64,000 nt of DNA, from NCBI GenBank assembly GCA_035999765.1, contig CP108521.1, forward strand, positions 8,060,001 through 8,124,000. The letters are read 5' to 3'. The DNA is from Streptomyces sp. NBC_01231 (GTDB lineage: Bacteria; Actinomycetota; Actinomycetes; Streptomycetales; Streptomycetaceae). The position numbers and the translations under genes are program-made. The notes beneath the pieces were generated by a model that was not told the origin of the DNA, searched no databases, and saw only the letters and a list, made by a program, of their open reading frames with translations. This document shows, one piece after another, positions 17,065 through 25,096 of this stretch (position 1 is the first letter of the stretch; each line of letters starts with the position of its first letter).

Positions 17065-18395
17065 CCGAGGTCCTGCTGCTCCTGTTGGCCCTCCTGCTCA
17101 CACTGGCCTGCGCTCTGTTCGTCGCCGCCGAGTTCTCCCTGACCACCGTCGAGCGCGGTGAGCTGGAGCGAGCTGCCGCGGCGGGGGAGCGCGGCGCCGA
17201 GGGCGCGCTGAAGGCCGCACGGCGCCTGACGTTCCAGCTGTCCGGCGCCCAACTCGGCATCACCGTCACCTCGTTGGTGATCGGCATGCTCGCCGAGCCG
17301 TCCCTCGCGGTGCTCCTCAAAGGCCCGCTTGAAGCTATGGGCCTGGGCGGTGCCGCCTCGTCGGTGGCGAGCGTGCTGGGTGTGGCCGTGTCCACCGTCG
17401 TGCTGATGGTGGTGGGCGAACTGGTGCCGAAGAACTGGGCGATCTCCCGGCCGCTGGCCGTCGCCAAGGTGGTCGCGGGTCCCCAGCGCGGCTTCACCGC
17501 CGCCTTCGGCCCGTTCATCGGGCACCTGAACAACACCGCGAACCTGTTCGTGCGGCGCTTCGGTCTGGAGCCGGCCGAGGAGCTGGCCTCCGCGCGCGGC
17601 CCCGAGGAACTCGTCGCGCTGGCCCGGCACTCGGCCGCCGAGGGCGCGCTGGAGGCGGACTCCGCCGAGCTGTTCGTGCGCACTCTGCATCTGGGTGAGC
17701 TGACGGCCGAGAACGTGATGACCCCGCGCGTCGACGTCAAAGCACTGGAGGCCCACGCCACGGCGGCCGACGCGGCGAACCTCACCCACGCCACCGGCCT
17801 GTCCCGCTTCCCCGTCTACCGCGACAGCCTGGACGAGGTCATCGGCACCGTCCACATCCGGGACGTTCTCGCCCTGGAGCCGGACAGACGGCAGCTCACG
17901 CCGGTCACCGAGCTGGCCACCGAGCCGCTGCTGGTCCCCGACAGCCTGCCCGCCGACCGGCTGCTGGAGCGGCTGCGTGAGACGCGCACCATGGCGGTCG
18001 TCATCGACGAGTACGGGGGCACGGCGGGCGTGGCGACGATGGAGGACATCGTGGAGGAGGTCGTCGGAGAAGTTCGTGATGAGCACGATCCCGTCGAGGT
18101 ATCCGACCTGCTGCCCGCTCCCCGGAAGGAGGACGGCCGCGGGGCGTGGGAGGCGGATGGTTCTGTTCGCCTCGACGAACTCGCCGGGATAGGGCTGACG
18201 GCGCCAGAGGGGCCGTACGAGACGGTGGCGGGCCTGGTCGCCACGCGCCTGGCGCGCATCCCGGCCAAGGGCGACGAGTTCGACTTGGACGGCTGGGGCC
18301 TTCATGTCCTCGACGTGGAGCACCACCGCGCCGACCGCGTCCGCATCACCGAACCCGCCCGGGTCCCGGTCCAGGCAGGGGAGGAGTCCCGATGA
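17061..18395 (+). CDS. CNNM/CorC (hemolysin-family) transporter, long form A1
   Basis: The 444-residue membrane protein belongs to the CNNM/CorB class, members of which transport Mg2+ or Na+-coupled divalent cations. The CNNM membrane domain (about 1-185) carries FVAAEFSLTTVER, LSGAQLGITVTSLVIG and VGELVPKNWAI. A CBS pair (about 205-330) includes NVMTPRVDV and MAVVIDEYGGTAGVATMEDIVEE, and a CorC_HlyC domain (about 345-435) follows. Its start overlaps a leader ORF and its stop overlaps the next CNNM gene (ATGA), giving a tightly coupled trio. Confidence 0.93.
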   Translation: MTEVLLLLLALLLTLACALFVAAEFSLTTVERGELERAAAAGERGAEGALKAARRLTFQLSGAQLGITVTSLVIGMLAEPSLAVLLKGPLEAMGLGGAASSVASVLGVAVSTVVLMVVGELVPKNWAISRPLAVAKVVAGPQRGFTAAFGPFIGHLNNTANLFVRRFGLEPAEELASARGPEELVALARHSAAEGALEADSAELFVRTLHLGELTAENVMTPRVDVKALEAHATAADAANLTHATGLSRFPVYRDSLDEVIGTVHIRDVLALEPDRRQLTPVTELATEPLLVPDSLPADRLLERLRETRTMAVVIDEYGGTAGVATMEDIVEEVVGEVRDEHDPVEVSDLLPAPRKEDGRGAWEADGSVRLDELAGIGLTAPEGPYETVAGLVATRLARIPAKGDEFDLDGWGLHVLDVEHHRADRVRITEPARVPVQAGEESR

Positions 18396-19414
18396 CCGCG
18401 CTGCAGCTCACCATCGGCGCCCTGACCCTGCTGACCAACGCCTTCTTCGTCGGCGGCGAGTTCGCTCTGATCTCCGTACGCCGCGGCCAGATCGAGCCGC
18501 GCGCCCAGGAGGGGAACAAGCGGGCCGGGATGACGCTGTGGGGCCTGGAGCACATCTCGGCGATGATGGCCACCGCCCAGCTCGGCATCACCGTCTCCTC
18601 GCTGGTGCTGGGCGCGGTCGCGGAACCGGCCATCGCGCACCTGTTGGAACCCGGCTTCGCGGCGGCCCGCGTTCCGGACGGCCTTGTGCATCCGATCGCG
18701 TTCGTCATCGCGCTCACCGTGGCGACGTATCTGCACATGCTGATCGGCGAGATGATCCCCAAGAACATCGCGCTCGCCGCGCCGGTTCCCACCGCGCTGC
18801 TGCTCGGCCCGCCCCTGGTCGCCCTCACCCGGGCCCTCAAGCCGGTGATCTTCGGCATCAACGCCTTCGCCAACGCCTTGCTGAAAATGCTCCGAGTGGA
18901 GCCGAAGGACGAGGTGGAGGCGGTATTCACCGACGATCAGCTCGCGCGCATGGTCGTCGACTCCAGCGAGGCGGGCCTGATCGGCCCGGCCGACGGCGAA
19001 CGGCTGCGCGACGCGCTGGAGCTGGGCACCCGCCCGGTGGGCGAGATCCTCGTCCCGGCCCAGAGGATGCGTACCGTCGGACACACCATCACCCCGGCCG
19101 AGCTGGAACGGGCGGCCGCCGAGGCGGGCTACTCCCGCTTCCCCGTCACCGGCCCGAACAACGCCCTACTGGGCTACTTGCACATCAAGGACACCCTTGG
19201 CATCACCGCCCGGAACCAGCCATTCCCGCGCATGGCCTTGCACCCGGTGACCCAGGTCCGCATTGACACTCCGCTGGATGACACCCTCACCGCGCTGCGG
19301 GCCGACGGCAGCCACCTGGCTGCGGTGACCGGTCAGACCGGCGCGGTTCTCGGCTTCGTGACCATGGACGACGTTCTGTCCGAGCTGGTCGGCCCTGCAC
19401 GGGCCGCCGCCTGA
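18392..19414 (+). CDS. CNNM (hemolysin-family) transporter, short form A2
   Basis: The 340-residue paralogue has the CNNM membrane domain (FVGGEFALISVRR, TAQLGITVSSLVLG, IGEMIPKNIAL) and a CBS pair ending VTMDDVLSELVG. It lacks the C-terminal CorC_HlyC domain of its upstream partner. ATG 18392 overlaps the A1 stop by 4 bp, so the two are translationally coupled and may form a heterodimer; CNNM domains are dimeric. The same long-plus-short arrangement recurs at 22423-24782. Confidence 0.92.
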   Translation: MTALQLTIGALTLLTNAFFVGGEFALISVRRGQIEPRAQEGNKRAGMTLWGLEHISAMMATAQLGITVSSLVLGAVAEPAIAHLLEPGFAAARVPDGLVHPIAFVIALTVATYLHMLIGEMIPKNIALAAPVPTALLLGPPLVALTRALKPVIFGINAFANALLKMLRVEPKDEVEAVFTDDQLARMVVDSSEAGLIGPADGERLRDALELGTRPVGEILVPAQRMRTVGHTITPAELERAAAEAGYSRFPVTGPNNALLGYLHIKDTLGITARNQPFPRMALHPVTQVRIDTPLDDTLTALRADGSHLAAVTGQTGAVLGFVTMDDVLSELVGPARAAA

Positions 19415-19487
19415 CCGCCGGGCCGTCTCGTGCGCGCCCCCGCACGAGGCGGCCCGGTGTGGCCTGCTGCCCCTCGGGGGGTTGTAT

Positions 19488-19662
19488 CGGCGGTGCTGCG
19501 AACGATCCTCGTCGGCATCGCGGCCCCGTTCCTCGACACGGGCGTCGCTGCGGCGTTCGATGTGGCCGACACCAAGGGGTCGACTGGATCGAACTGGCCC
19601 TCCAGATCGGCCTCGCGGCCCTCGGCGTCACCGCACTGGACCGAGCCAATGCCCGCTGCTGA
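19488..19662 (+). pseudogene. GlsB-type stress membrane protein remnant
   Basis: One frame reads RTILVGIAAPFLDTGVAAAF then DVADTKG. A second frame, shifted at the run AAGGGGTCG, continues GVDWIELALQIGLAALGVTAL. Together they match the second half of the intact GlsB gene at 21570-21833 (GTGIAAGLGVADTNG, VDWVEWLIQIALAAFGVAAL). The N-terminal half is missing and the frame is broken, so it is a decayed duplicate. Confidence 0.75.
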
Positions 19663-19707
19663 CACCGCGCCCGGCACCCCTGCGAGTGGCGTGGTTACGC
19701 TGCGGTC

Positions 19708-20322
19708 ATGCGGGCGGTGGCGAAGGGCGATCTGACAGGGCGGGCACGACTGCGCGACGCGGCGCTGGAACTGTTTGCCGAGCACGGCTTCGAAGCCACG
19801 TCGACCCGGGCGGTGGCGGCCGCGGCCGGACTGTCCCCGGCCCTGGTGACCCGGCACTTCGGCTCCAAGCAGGGCCTGCGAGAAGCGGTCGACGCGTACG
19901 TACTGGACCGCATCGCCGAGCAGTTGAAGGACCTGGACCCCGCCAAGGGGCTGATGGCCTCCCTCGGCGAGGTCTCCGCCCAGGTCTTCGGGGCGGATCC
20001 GGTCCTGCGCGGCTACCTGCGGCACGTCCTGCTGGAGGACAGCGAGGCGAGCGCCGCCCTTTTCGGCCGCCTGCTGTCAGGCGCCCGCACGGAGCTGAGG
20101 CGCCTGGCCGAGGTCTACGGCGAACAGGGCCCCGATGAGGAGTGGGCCCCGTTCCAGATGCTCTGCCTGATCCTCGGCCCGCTGCTGCTGGAGCGGGTCA
20201 TGCAGTCCAATCTCGCCGAGCCGATGTTCGCCCCCGAGGTGCTGGCCAGCCGCAGCGCGGCCAACCAACGCCTGCTGCTGCGGGGTTACTACGGACAGCT
20301 GGAGGCTGGAGACGGGGGTTAG
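19708..20322 (+). CDS. TetR-family regulator
   Basis: The 204-residue TetR/AcrR protein has its N-terminal HTH at about 12-58: ALELFAEHGFEATSTRAVAAAAG, then SPALVTRHFGSKQGLREAV. A helical ligand domain follows. The sequence upstream gives almost no space for a ribosome site before ATG 19708, so the mRNA may be leaderless. The acyltransferase gene follows 40 bp downstream, with a strong dyad over its start that this protein may bind. The ligand is unknown. Confidence 0.88.
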   Translation: MRAVAKGDLTGRARLRDAALELFAEHGFEATSTRAVAAAAGLSPALVTRHFGSKQGLREAVDAYVLDRIAEQLKDLDPAKGLMASLGEVSAQVFGADPVLRGYLRHVLLEDSEASAALFGRLLSGARTELRRLAEVYGEQGPDEEWAPFQMLCLILGPLLLERVMQSNLAEPMFAPEVLASRSAANQRLLLRGYYGQLEAGDGG

Positions 20323-20339
20323 CCCCAATGTGAGGTGTA

Positions 20340-20365
20340 CATGTGTTTACAAGAATGAACACATG
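20340..20365 (+). promoter_or_regulatory. Candidate TetR operator over the acyltransferase start
   Basis: CATGTGTT (20340-20347) and AACACATG (20358-20365) form a perfect 8-bp inverted repeat with a 10-bp spacer. The second arm contains the probable ATG of the acyltransferase. A TACAAG -10-like box lies in the spacer. The lengths suit a TetR dimer. Confidence 0.65.
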
Positions 20366-21562
20366 AATACCCCCTCTCGCTTGCGGTCTGCACCGCTGCC
20401 CACTTCTGCCGTGTCACCCCGTCTCGCCTGGCTGGACAACCTCCGCATCGCCCTCACGGTCCTGGTCGTCGTCCACCACGCGGCCCAGCCCTACGGCCCC
20501 GCCGACTGGTGGTACGTCGATGGCCAGCCGCGCACCGGTGCCCTCGCGACTCTGTCGGCGGTCGACGGGGCGTTCTTCATGAGCCTGTTCTTCTTCGTCT
20601 CCGCGGTCCTCGTGCCCGGCTCCTACGACCGCCGGGGAGCCCGCCGCTTCCTGACCGGCCGTCTGCTGCGCCTCGGCTTACCGCTCATGGTCGGCGCGCT
20701 GACGATCGTGCCGGGTCTGATGTACGCGTACTACGTGCACTACCGCGGCTATCCGCCGATCTCCTTCCCCCGCTACTTCGCCGACGTCTACCTCGGAGTC
20801 GGTGACAAGCCCGCCGACTGGAGCGGCCCGTCCTGGCCCGACCTGCAGTTCGGGCACCTGTGGTTCATCCAGAACCTGCTCGCGTACAGCGTGCTGTACG
20901 TACTGTGCCGCCAGGTGGCCCGGCTGGTGCGGTCGCGCGGCGGGCGGAGCCTGCCCGTGCCGGGGCACCGTGCTCTGCTCGTCCTCACGGGCGCGATCGC
21001 CGCCGCCACCTTCCTGGTGCGCCTGCGGTATCCGCTGGACACCTGGGTGCCGGTACTGGACTTCCTCCAGGTCGAGCCCGCCCGCCTGCCCCAGTACGCG
21101 GCCTTCTTCGTGCTAGGAGTGCTGGCGTACCGCCACGACTGGCTGGACCGGTTCGACGCCCGCACCGGATGGGTGTGGCTGGTCGGCGGACTGGCCGGCG
21201 TGGCGCTGCTGTTCGCGATCGGCGCGGACGCCGGATGCTTCGGACCGGGCGGCTTCGACGGCCCGTCCGCGCTGTGGGCGGCCTACGAGAGTGCGCTGTG
21301 CGTGGCCTTGTGCGTCGGGCTGCTCACGCTCTTCCGTGAGACGGTGACCCGCCGCACCCGTTTCTCGGCGGAGCTGGCGGCCGACTCGTATGCCGTCTAC
21401 ATCGTTCATCTGCCGCTGGTGGTGACGCTGCAGTACTACCTTGCCGGCCGCGGGCTGTCGGCCGTCGGCGCGTGGGCGGCGGTCTGCGTGCTCACGGTGC
21501 CGACGGCCTTCCTGGCCGCGGCGGGGCTGCGGCGGCTGCCGGGTTTTGGCCGGGTGCTGTGA
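20363..21562 (+). CDS. Acyltransferase family 3 membrane protein
   Basis: This 399-residue polytopic membrane protein of the OafA/glucan-biosynthesis acyltransferase group starts at ATG 20363. Family features are RLAWLDNLRIALTVLVVVHH with the conserved His pair, FFMSLFFFVSAVLVPGSYDRRG, FGHLWFIQNLLAYS and SYAVYIVHLPLVV near the C-terminus. About ten helices are visible. It is likely controlled by the TetR protein encoded just upstream through the dyad at 20340-20365. The substrate is unknown. No clear ribosome site precedes the ATG, which fits a leaderless mRNA. Confidence 0.88.
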   Translation: MNTPSRLRSAPLPTSAVSPRLAWLDNLRIALTVLVVVHHAAQPYGPADWWYVDGQPRTGALATLSAVDGAFFMSLFFFVSAVLVPGSYDRRGARRFLTGRLLRLGLPLMVGALTIVPGLMYAYYVHYRGYPPISFPRYFADVYLGVGDKPADWSGPSWPDLQFGHLWFIQNLLAYSVLYVLCRQVARLVRSRGGRSLPVPGHRALLVLTGAIAAATFLVRLRYPLDTWVPVLDFLQVEPARLPQYAAFFVLGVLAYRHDWLDRFDARTGWVWLVGGLAGVALLFAIGADAGCFGPGGFDGPSALWAAYESALCVALCVGLLTLFRETVTRRTRFSAELAADSYAVYIVHLPLVVTLQYYLAGRGLSAVGAWAAVCVLTVPTAFLAAAGLRRLPGFGRVL

Positions 21563-21569
21563 AAGCCGG

Positions 21570-21833
21570 TCAGCGGCGCAGCTTCACCTTGCTGAGTGCG
21601 GCGACGCCGAATGCTGCGAGGGCGATCTGGATGAGCCACTCGACCCAGTCGACGCCGTTGGTGTCGGCGACGCCGAGGCCGGCGGCGATGCCGGTTCCGA
21701 TGAACGCGGCGATGATGCCGATCGCGATGGTCCACAGGATGCCGATGCGCTGACGGCCGGGGACGACGAGCCGGCCCAGGACACCGATCACGATGCCGAT
21801 GACGATTGCGCTGATGACGCCTGAGATCTCCAT
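21570..21833 (-). CDS. GlsB/YeaQ-type stress membrane protein
   Basis: The 87-residue protein has three hydrophobic helices: ISGVISAIVIGIVIGVLGRL, then TIAIGIIAAFIGTGIAAGLG and LIQIALAAFGVAAL. The GRLVVPGRQRIG loop is the family signature of the transglycosylase-associated group. It is a paralogue of the gene at 8402-8668 and intact kin of the remnant at 19488. Operator site 6 lies 131 nt upstream, between it and the divergent TatA-like gene. It runs convergently into the acyltransferase gene. Confidence 0.9.
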   Translation of the reverse strand: MEISGVISAIVIGIVIGVLGRLVVPGRQRIGILWTIAIGIIAAFIGTGIAAGLGVADTNGVDWVEWLIQIALAAFGVAALSKVKLRR

Positions 21834-21964
21834 GAGCGGTATGCCACCCCTCAGATGGTTGGTGACATACAAATGCCCGTTTCGGGCCACGCTACTCTGC
21901 TCTGCTTCTCGGCCAACGAGGCTGGAAGTCGGGCTTGTTAGGTGATCGCACCCCAGGGGAGACT

Positions 21965-21980
21965 TCTACAGTGATGTAGA
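21965..21980 (+). promoter_or_regulatory. BlaI-type operator site 6 (tatA-like / glsB)
   Basis: Perfect dyad TCTACA-GTGA-TGTAGA, 62 nt upstream of the TatA-like start and 131 nt upstream of the divergent GlsB start. Confidence 0.8.
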
Positions 21981-22042
21981 TTGCAGTGCTGGGCCGATGC
22001 GCCGTATCGGCCGCTGCCCGCCACCGGGAGAGAGTAGACCTG

Positions 22043-22267
22043 ATGTTCGGCCTGAGCGAACTGGCCCTGATCCTCATCGTCCTCATCGTGGTTGTCGGCA
22101 TCAAGAAGCTGCCCGAGCTGACGCGTTCGGCGGGCAAAGCGGCCCGGATCTTCAAGAGTGAGGCCAAGGCTCTGAAGGAGCAGGACGCTGCTGACGCACC
22201 GCCCACATCGGGACGTGTTGTCCCGGGCGTGGCTGCTGAGCGGCAAGACCCGTCCTCGCGTCCCTGA
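22043..22267 (+). CDS. TatA/TatE-like twin-arginine translocase subunit
   Basis: The 74-residue protein begins FGLSELALILIVLIVVVG, the single N-terminal helix of TatA. Then come the GIKKLPELTRSAGKAARIF amphipathic helix and a charged tail. TatA proteins form the protein-conducting assembly for folded Tat substrates. The canonical FG-x-P motif is replaced by KKLPELTRS, which is still typical. Start ATG 22043 (GGGAGAGAG upstream) was chosen over 21986. With a stress-type operator 62 nt upstream, it may be an inducible extra copy; no tatBC genes are near. Confidence 0.82.
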   Translation: MFGLSELALILIVLIVVVGIKKLPELTRSAGKAARIFKSEAKALKEQDAADAPPTSGRVVPGVAAERQDPSSRP

Positions 22268-22422
22268 ACGTGTGTGAGACGTCGGAGAGCGGCGGCTCGC
22301 ATTGGCCCGCTGCCTGATCGGGGCCGTCGTAGGGGTGCTCACCGCCACCGGCCCCGGGCTCGTCGGCCTCTCCGCCACCGCGAGCCCCCGGGCGCGGCCC
22401 TGCCGTCTGCGAAAACGTCCAG

Positions 22423-23442
22423 TCAGGCGGCCTGCGGCTGCAGGTAGCGGGCCAGCAGGTCGTCCAGGCTCACCATGCCCGTCATACGGCCGGACTCGTC
22501 GACGACGACCGCAAGGGAGGCACGGCGCCGGCGCAGCAGGTCGATCGCGTCGGCGACCGTGGCGTCCTGACCCATCTCGGGCACCGGCCGGGCCAGGTCA
22601 CGGGCGCTGACGGCGCGGCCCTGGGCGCGGGCGACCAAGGCGTCCCGGGCGTGGACGGAGCCGAGGACCGTGCCGCCCTCGCGGACCAGCAGACGGGTGC
22701 GGTCGCTGTCGCCGGCCACGCGCAGGATCTCGTCGATGCCCGCGCCGCTGCCGACCGAAGTGATCGCCGCGGCGGGCACCTGAAGATCCCTCACCGGGGT
22801 CTGCGGCTCGGTCAGTGAGCGGGTCAGCAGTTCCGAGTCGGCCTCGCTGATCAGGCCCAGCCGCTCCGACTCCTCCACCAGGTGGGTGAGCTGCTCCCGG
22901 TTGTGCACCGAGGCCAGCTCGTCGCGCGGCGTGACCCGGCACAGCCGTACCAGAGCGTTGCTGATCCGGTTCAGCACTCCGATCAGCGGCCGCACCACCT
23001 TCACCACACCCCGGAAGGGCGGGGAGAGCAGCATCGCCGAGCGCTCGGGGTGGGCGATGGCCCAGGACTTGGGGGCCATCTCGCCGACCACCATGTGGAG
23101 GAACACCACCACGATCATCGCGAGGGCGAAAGCGATGCCGTAGCTGAGCGCGCTGGGCAGGCCCAGCTTGTGGAGCAGAGGGTCCAGTTCGTGCGAGATG
23201 GCGGGCTTGGACACCGAGCCCAGGCCCAGGGTGCAGATGGTGATACCGAGCTGGGCGCCGGCCAGCATGAGCGACAGTTCACGCATGCCGGCGAGTGCGG
23301 CCTTGGCGCCACGCTGCCCCTGGGCCACGGCCTTCTCCATGCGGTGCCGCTTGGCGGCGACCAGGGCGAACTCGGCGGCGACGAAGAAGCCGCTGCCGAT
23401 CAGCAGCAGCACGGTGACGAAGAGCGCCATCGGGAAACTCAT
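22423..23442 (-). CDS. CNNM (hemolysin-family) transporter, short form B2
   Basis: The 339-residue CNNM protein has GFFVAAEFALVAAKRHRME, LAGAQLGITICTLGLGS and VGEMAPKSWAIAHPE in the membrane domain, and a CBS pair ending MTGMVSLDDLLARYL. It has no CorC_HlyC domain. Its start overlaps the stop of the long partner B1 by 4 bp (ATGA). It forms the second long-plus-short CNNM pair, on the opposite strand to pair A and about 3 kb from it. Confidence 0.92.
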   Translation of the reverse strand: MSFPMALFVTVLLLIGSGFFVAAEFALVAAKRHRMEKAVAQGQRGAKAALAGMRELSLMLAGAQLGITICTLGLGSVSKPAISHELDPLLHKLGLPSALSYGIAFALAMIVVVFLHMVVGEMAPKSWAIAHPERSAMLLSPPFRGVVKVVRPLIGVLNRISNALVRLCRVTPRDELASVHNREQLTHLVEESERLGLISEADSELLTRSLTEPQTPVRDLQVPAAAITSVGSGAGIDEILRVAGDSDRTRLLVREGGTVLGSVHARDALVARAQGRAVSARDLARPVPEMGQDATVADAIDLLRRRRASLAVVVDESGRMTGMVSLDDLLARYLQPQAA

Positions 23443-24782
23443 GCCTGCTCCTCCTCACGGTCCCGTGCGGGCAACCGTTCCAGGCGGACCCGCTCCGGCA
23501 CATGCCGGTCCAGGGTGCGTACGTCGAACACCGCGCTGCCCCCGTCGGGCAGCTCGACGGTGAGGCTGTCGCCGACGGTGGGGAAGCGGCCGAGGCGGTC
23601 CACGATCAGGCCGGCCACGGTGTCGTAGTCCTCCTCAGCAGGCAATTCGATGCCGGTGACCTCGGCGACCTCGTCCAAGCGCCGTCCGGCGTCCACCAGC
23701 CAGCCCTCCCCGTCGGCGACGGCGAGTTCCGTGACGGTGTCGGTCTCGTCGGCGATGTCGCCGACCAGTTCCTCGGCGATGTCCTCGTAGGTGACGATGC
23801 CCGCCACCCCGCCATGCTCGTCCAGGACGACGGCGAACTCGTCGTCCTGCTCCCGCATCTGCGCGACCGCCTCCGGAAGGGGCAGGGTGTCGGGCAGGAG
23901 CAGCGGACGCCGGGCGAGGGCGCCGGCGGTAGAGCCGGCGAACTTCTCGGCGGGCAGGCGCATCAGCTCGCGTACGCCCAGGACGCCTGCGACGTCGTCG
24001 GGATGGTCGCCGAGGACGGGATAGTTGGAGTGGCCGTGCTTGCCGATCAAGTCGACCGCTTCGGCGGCACTGGCGTCCTTGCGGACGAAGACGGCGTCAG
24101 CGCGTGGCACCATCACCTCGTCCAGGGTGCGCTCGGAGAACTCCAGGGCGTGATCCAGCAGCGCGGCGGTGTCCTCGGGCAGCTCGCCCTGCTCGTGGGA
24201 CTCCCCGATCAGGTGGCCGAGCTCCTCCAGCGTGGCACCGTGGTGGAGCTCCTCGACCGGTTCGATGCCGACCTTGCGCAGCAGCCGGTTGGCCGCCTCG
24301 TCGAAGACGCGGACGAGGGGGCCGACGACCTTCAGGTACGCGAGCGTGGACGGGGCCAAGGCCTTCGCCAGCGGTTCCGGCACGGCGATCGCGAGGTTCT
24401 TCGGGGCCAGCTCACCCAGCACCATCTGCACCACCGTGGCCCCCACGAAGGCGAGCACGACAGAGATGCCCCCGACCGCGCCTTCGGGGATCCCGACGCC
24501 GGTCAGAACGGGCTTGAGCAGCGCTGAGACGGAGGGCTCGGCGATGAAACCGACGACCAGGCCGGTCACGGTGATGCCCAGCTGCGCACCGGACAGCATG
24601 AACGACAGCCGCTCCAGCACCTTCAGCGCACGGGCGGCCTTCTTGTCCCCGGCGTCGGCCTCACGGGCAAGGGCGAGCCGGTCGGCGGAGACGTAGGCGA
24701 ACTCCTGGGCGACGAAGTAGCCGGTGCCGGCGGTGAGGAGGAGGACGGCGAGCACACCCAGCCAGGCTTCCACGGCACTCAC
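23439..24782 (-). CDS. CNNM/CorC (hemolysin-family) transporter, long form B1
   Basis: The 447-residue protein starts at GTG 24782. Its membrane domain carries GYFVAQEFAYVSADR, LSGAQLGITVTGLVVG and LGELAPKNLAIAVPE. The CBS pair has DEVMVPRADAV and FAVVLDEHGGVAGIVTYEDI, and a C-terminal CorC_HlyC domain (about 355-440) ends VPERVRLERLP. It is the long partner of B2 with a 4-bp overlap. A short leader ORF overlaps its GTG as GTGA, as in pair A. The probable role is divalent-cation transport at the membrane. Confidence 0.93.
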   Translation of the reverse strand: MSAVEAWLGVLAVLLLTAGTGYFVAQEFAYVSADRLALAREADAGDKKAARALKVLERLSFMLSGAQLGITVTGLVVGFIAEPSVSALLKPVLTGVGIPEGAVGGISVVLAFVGATVVQMVLGELAPKNLAIAVPEPLAKALAPSTLAYLKVVGPLVRVFDEAANRLLRKVGIEPVEELHHGATLEELGHLIGESHEQGELPEDTAALLDHALEFSERTLDEVMVPRADAVFVRKDASAAEAVDLIGKHGHSNYPVLGDHPDDVAGVLGVRELMRLPAEKFAGSTAGALARRPLLLPDTLPLPEAVAQMREQDDEFAVVLDEHGGVAGIVTYEDIAEELVGDIADETDTVTELAVADGEGWLVDAGRRLDEVAEVTGIELPAEEDYDTVAGLIVDRLGRFPTVGDSLTVELPDGGSAVFDVRTLDRHVPERVRLERLPARDREEEQA

Positions 24783-24856
24783 CGAACACCACCCCGCCGT
24801 ATGCCGTGCTCATGCTCAGGAAAGTCCTGGCGGGATGGGCGGGGACTGTGCCTCAC
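24779..24856 (-). CDS. Candidate leader peptide ORF upstream of CNNM pair B
   Basis: The 25-residue ORF starts at GTG 24856. It is rich in Arg, Pro and His (RHSPRPSRQDFPEHEHG) and ends RRGGVR at a TGA that overlaps the CNNM start as GTGA. This is the same geometry and a similar C-terminal GV(A)R as the leader of pair A. No strong ribosome site precedes it, so it is less certain than the other. Confidence 0.35.
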   Translation of the reverse strand: MRHSPRPSRQDFPEHEHGIRRGGVR

Positions 24857-25096
24857 AGGGTCCGTCGATCTGGCGGACAAGGTCGGTACTCCTCAGGATT
24901 GTGCTGGGACTCGGGAAACGATTCTTGCCCCATTCCGGTTCCCGGCGCCTCCCGGACTCTGATCTGCTGGGGGCACAGTGAGCGTGCGCACCGGCTGTCC
25001 GCGACGGGCCGTCCCGCCAGGCACAAACCGCCTGAGTCGCCGGCCCGGGTGCCAAGAAGACCCCAGGCAACGGCAATATCTGTCCAGTCCTGTCTC

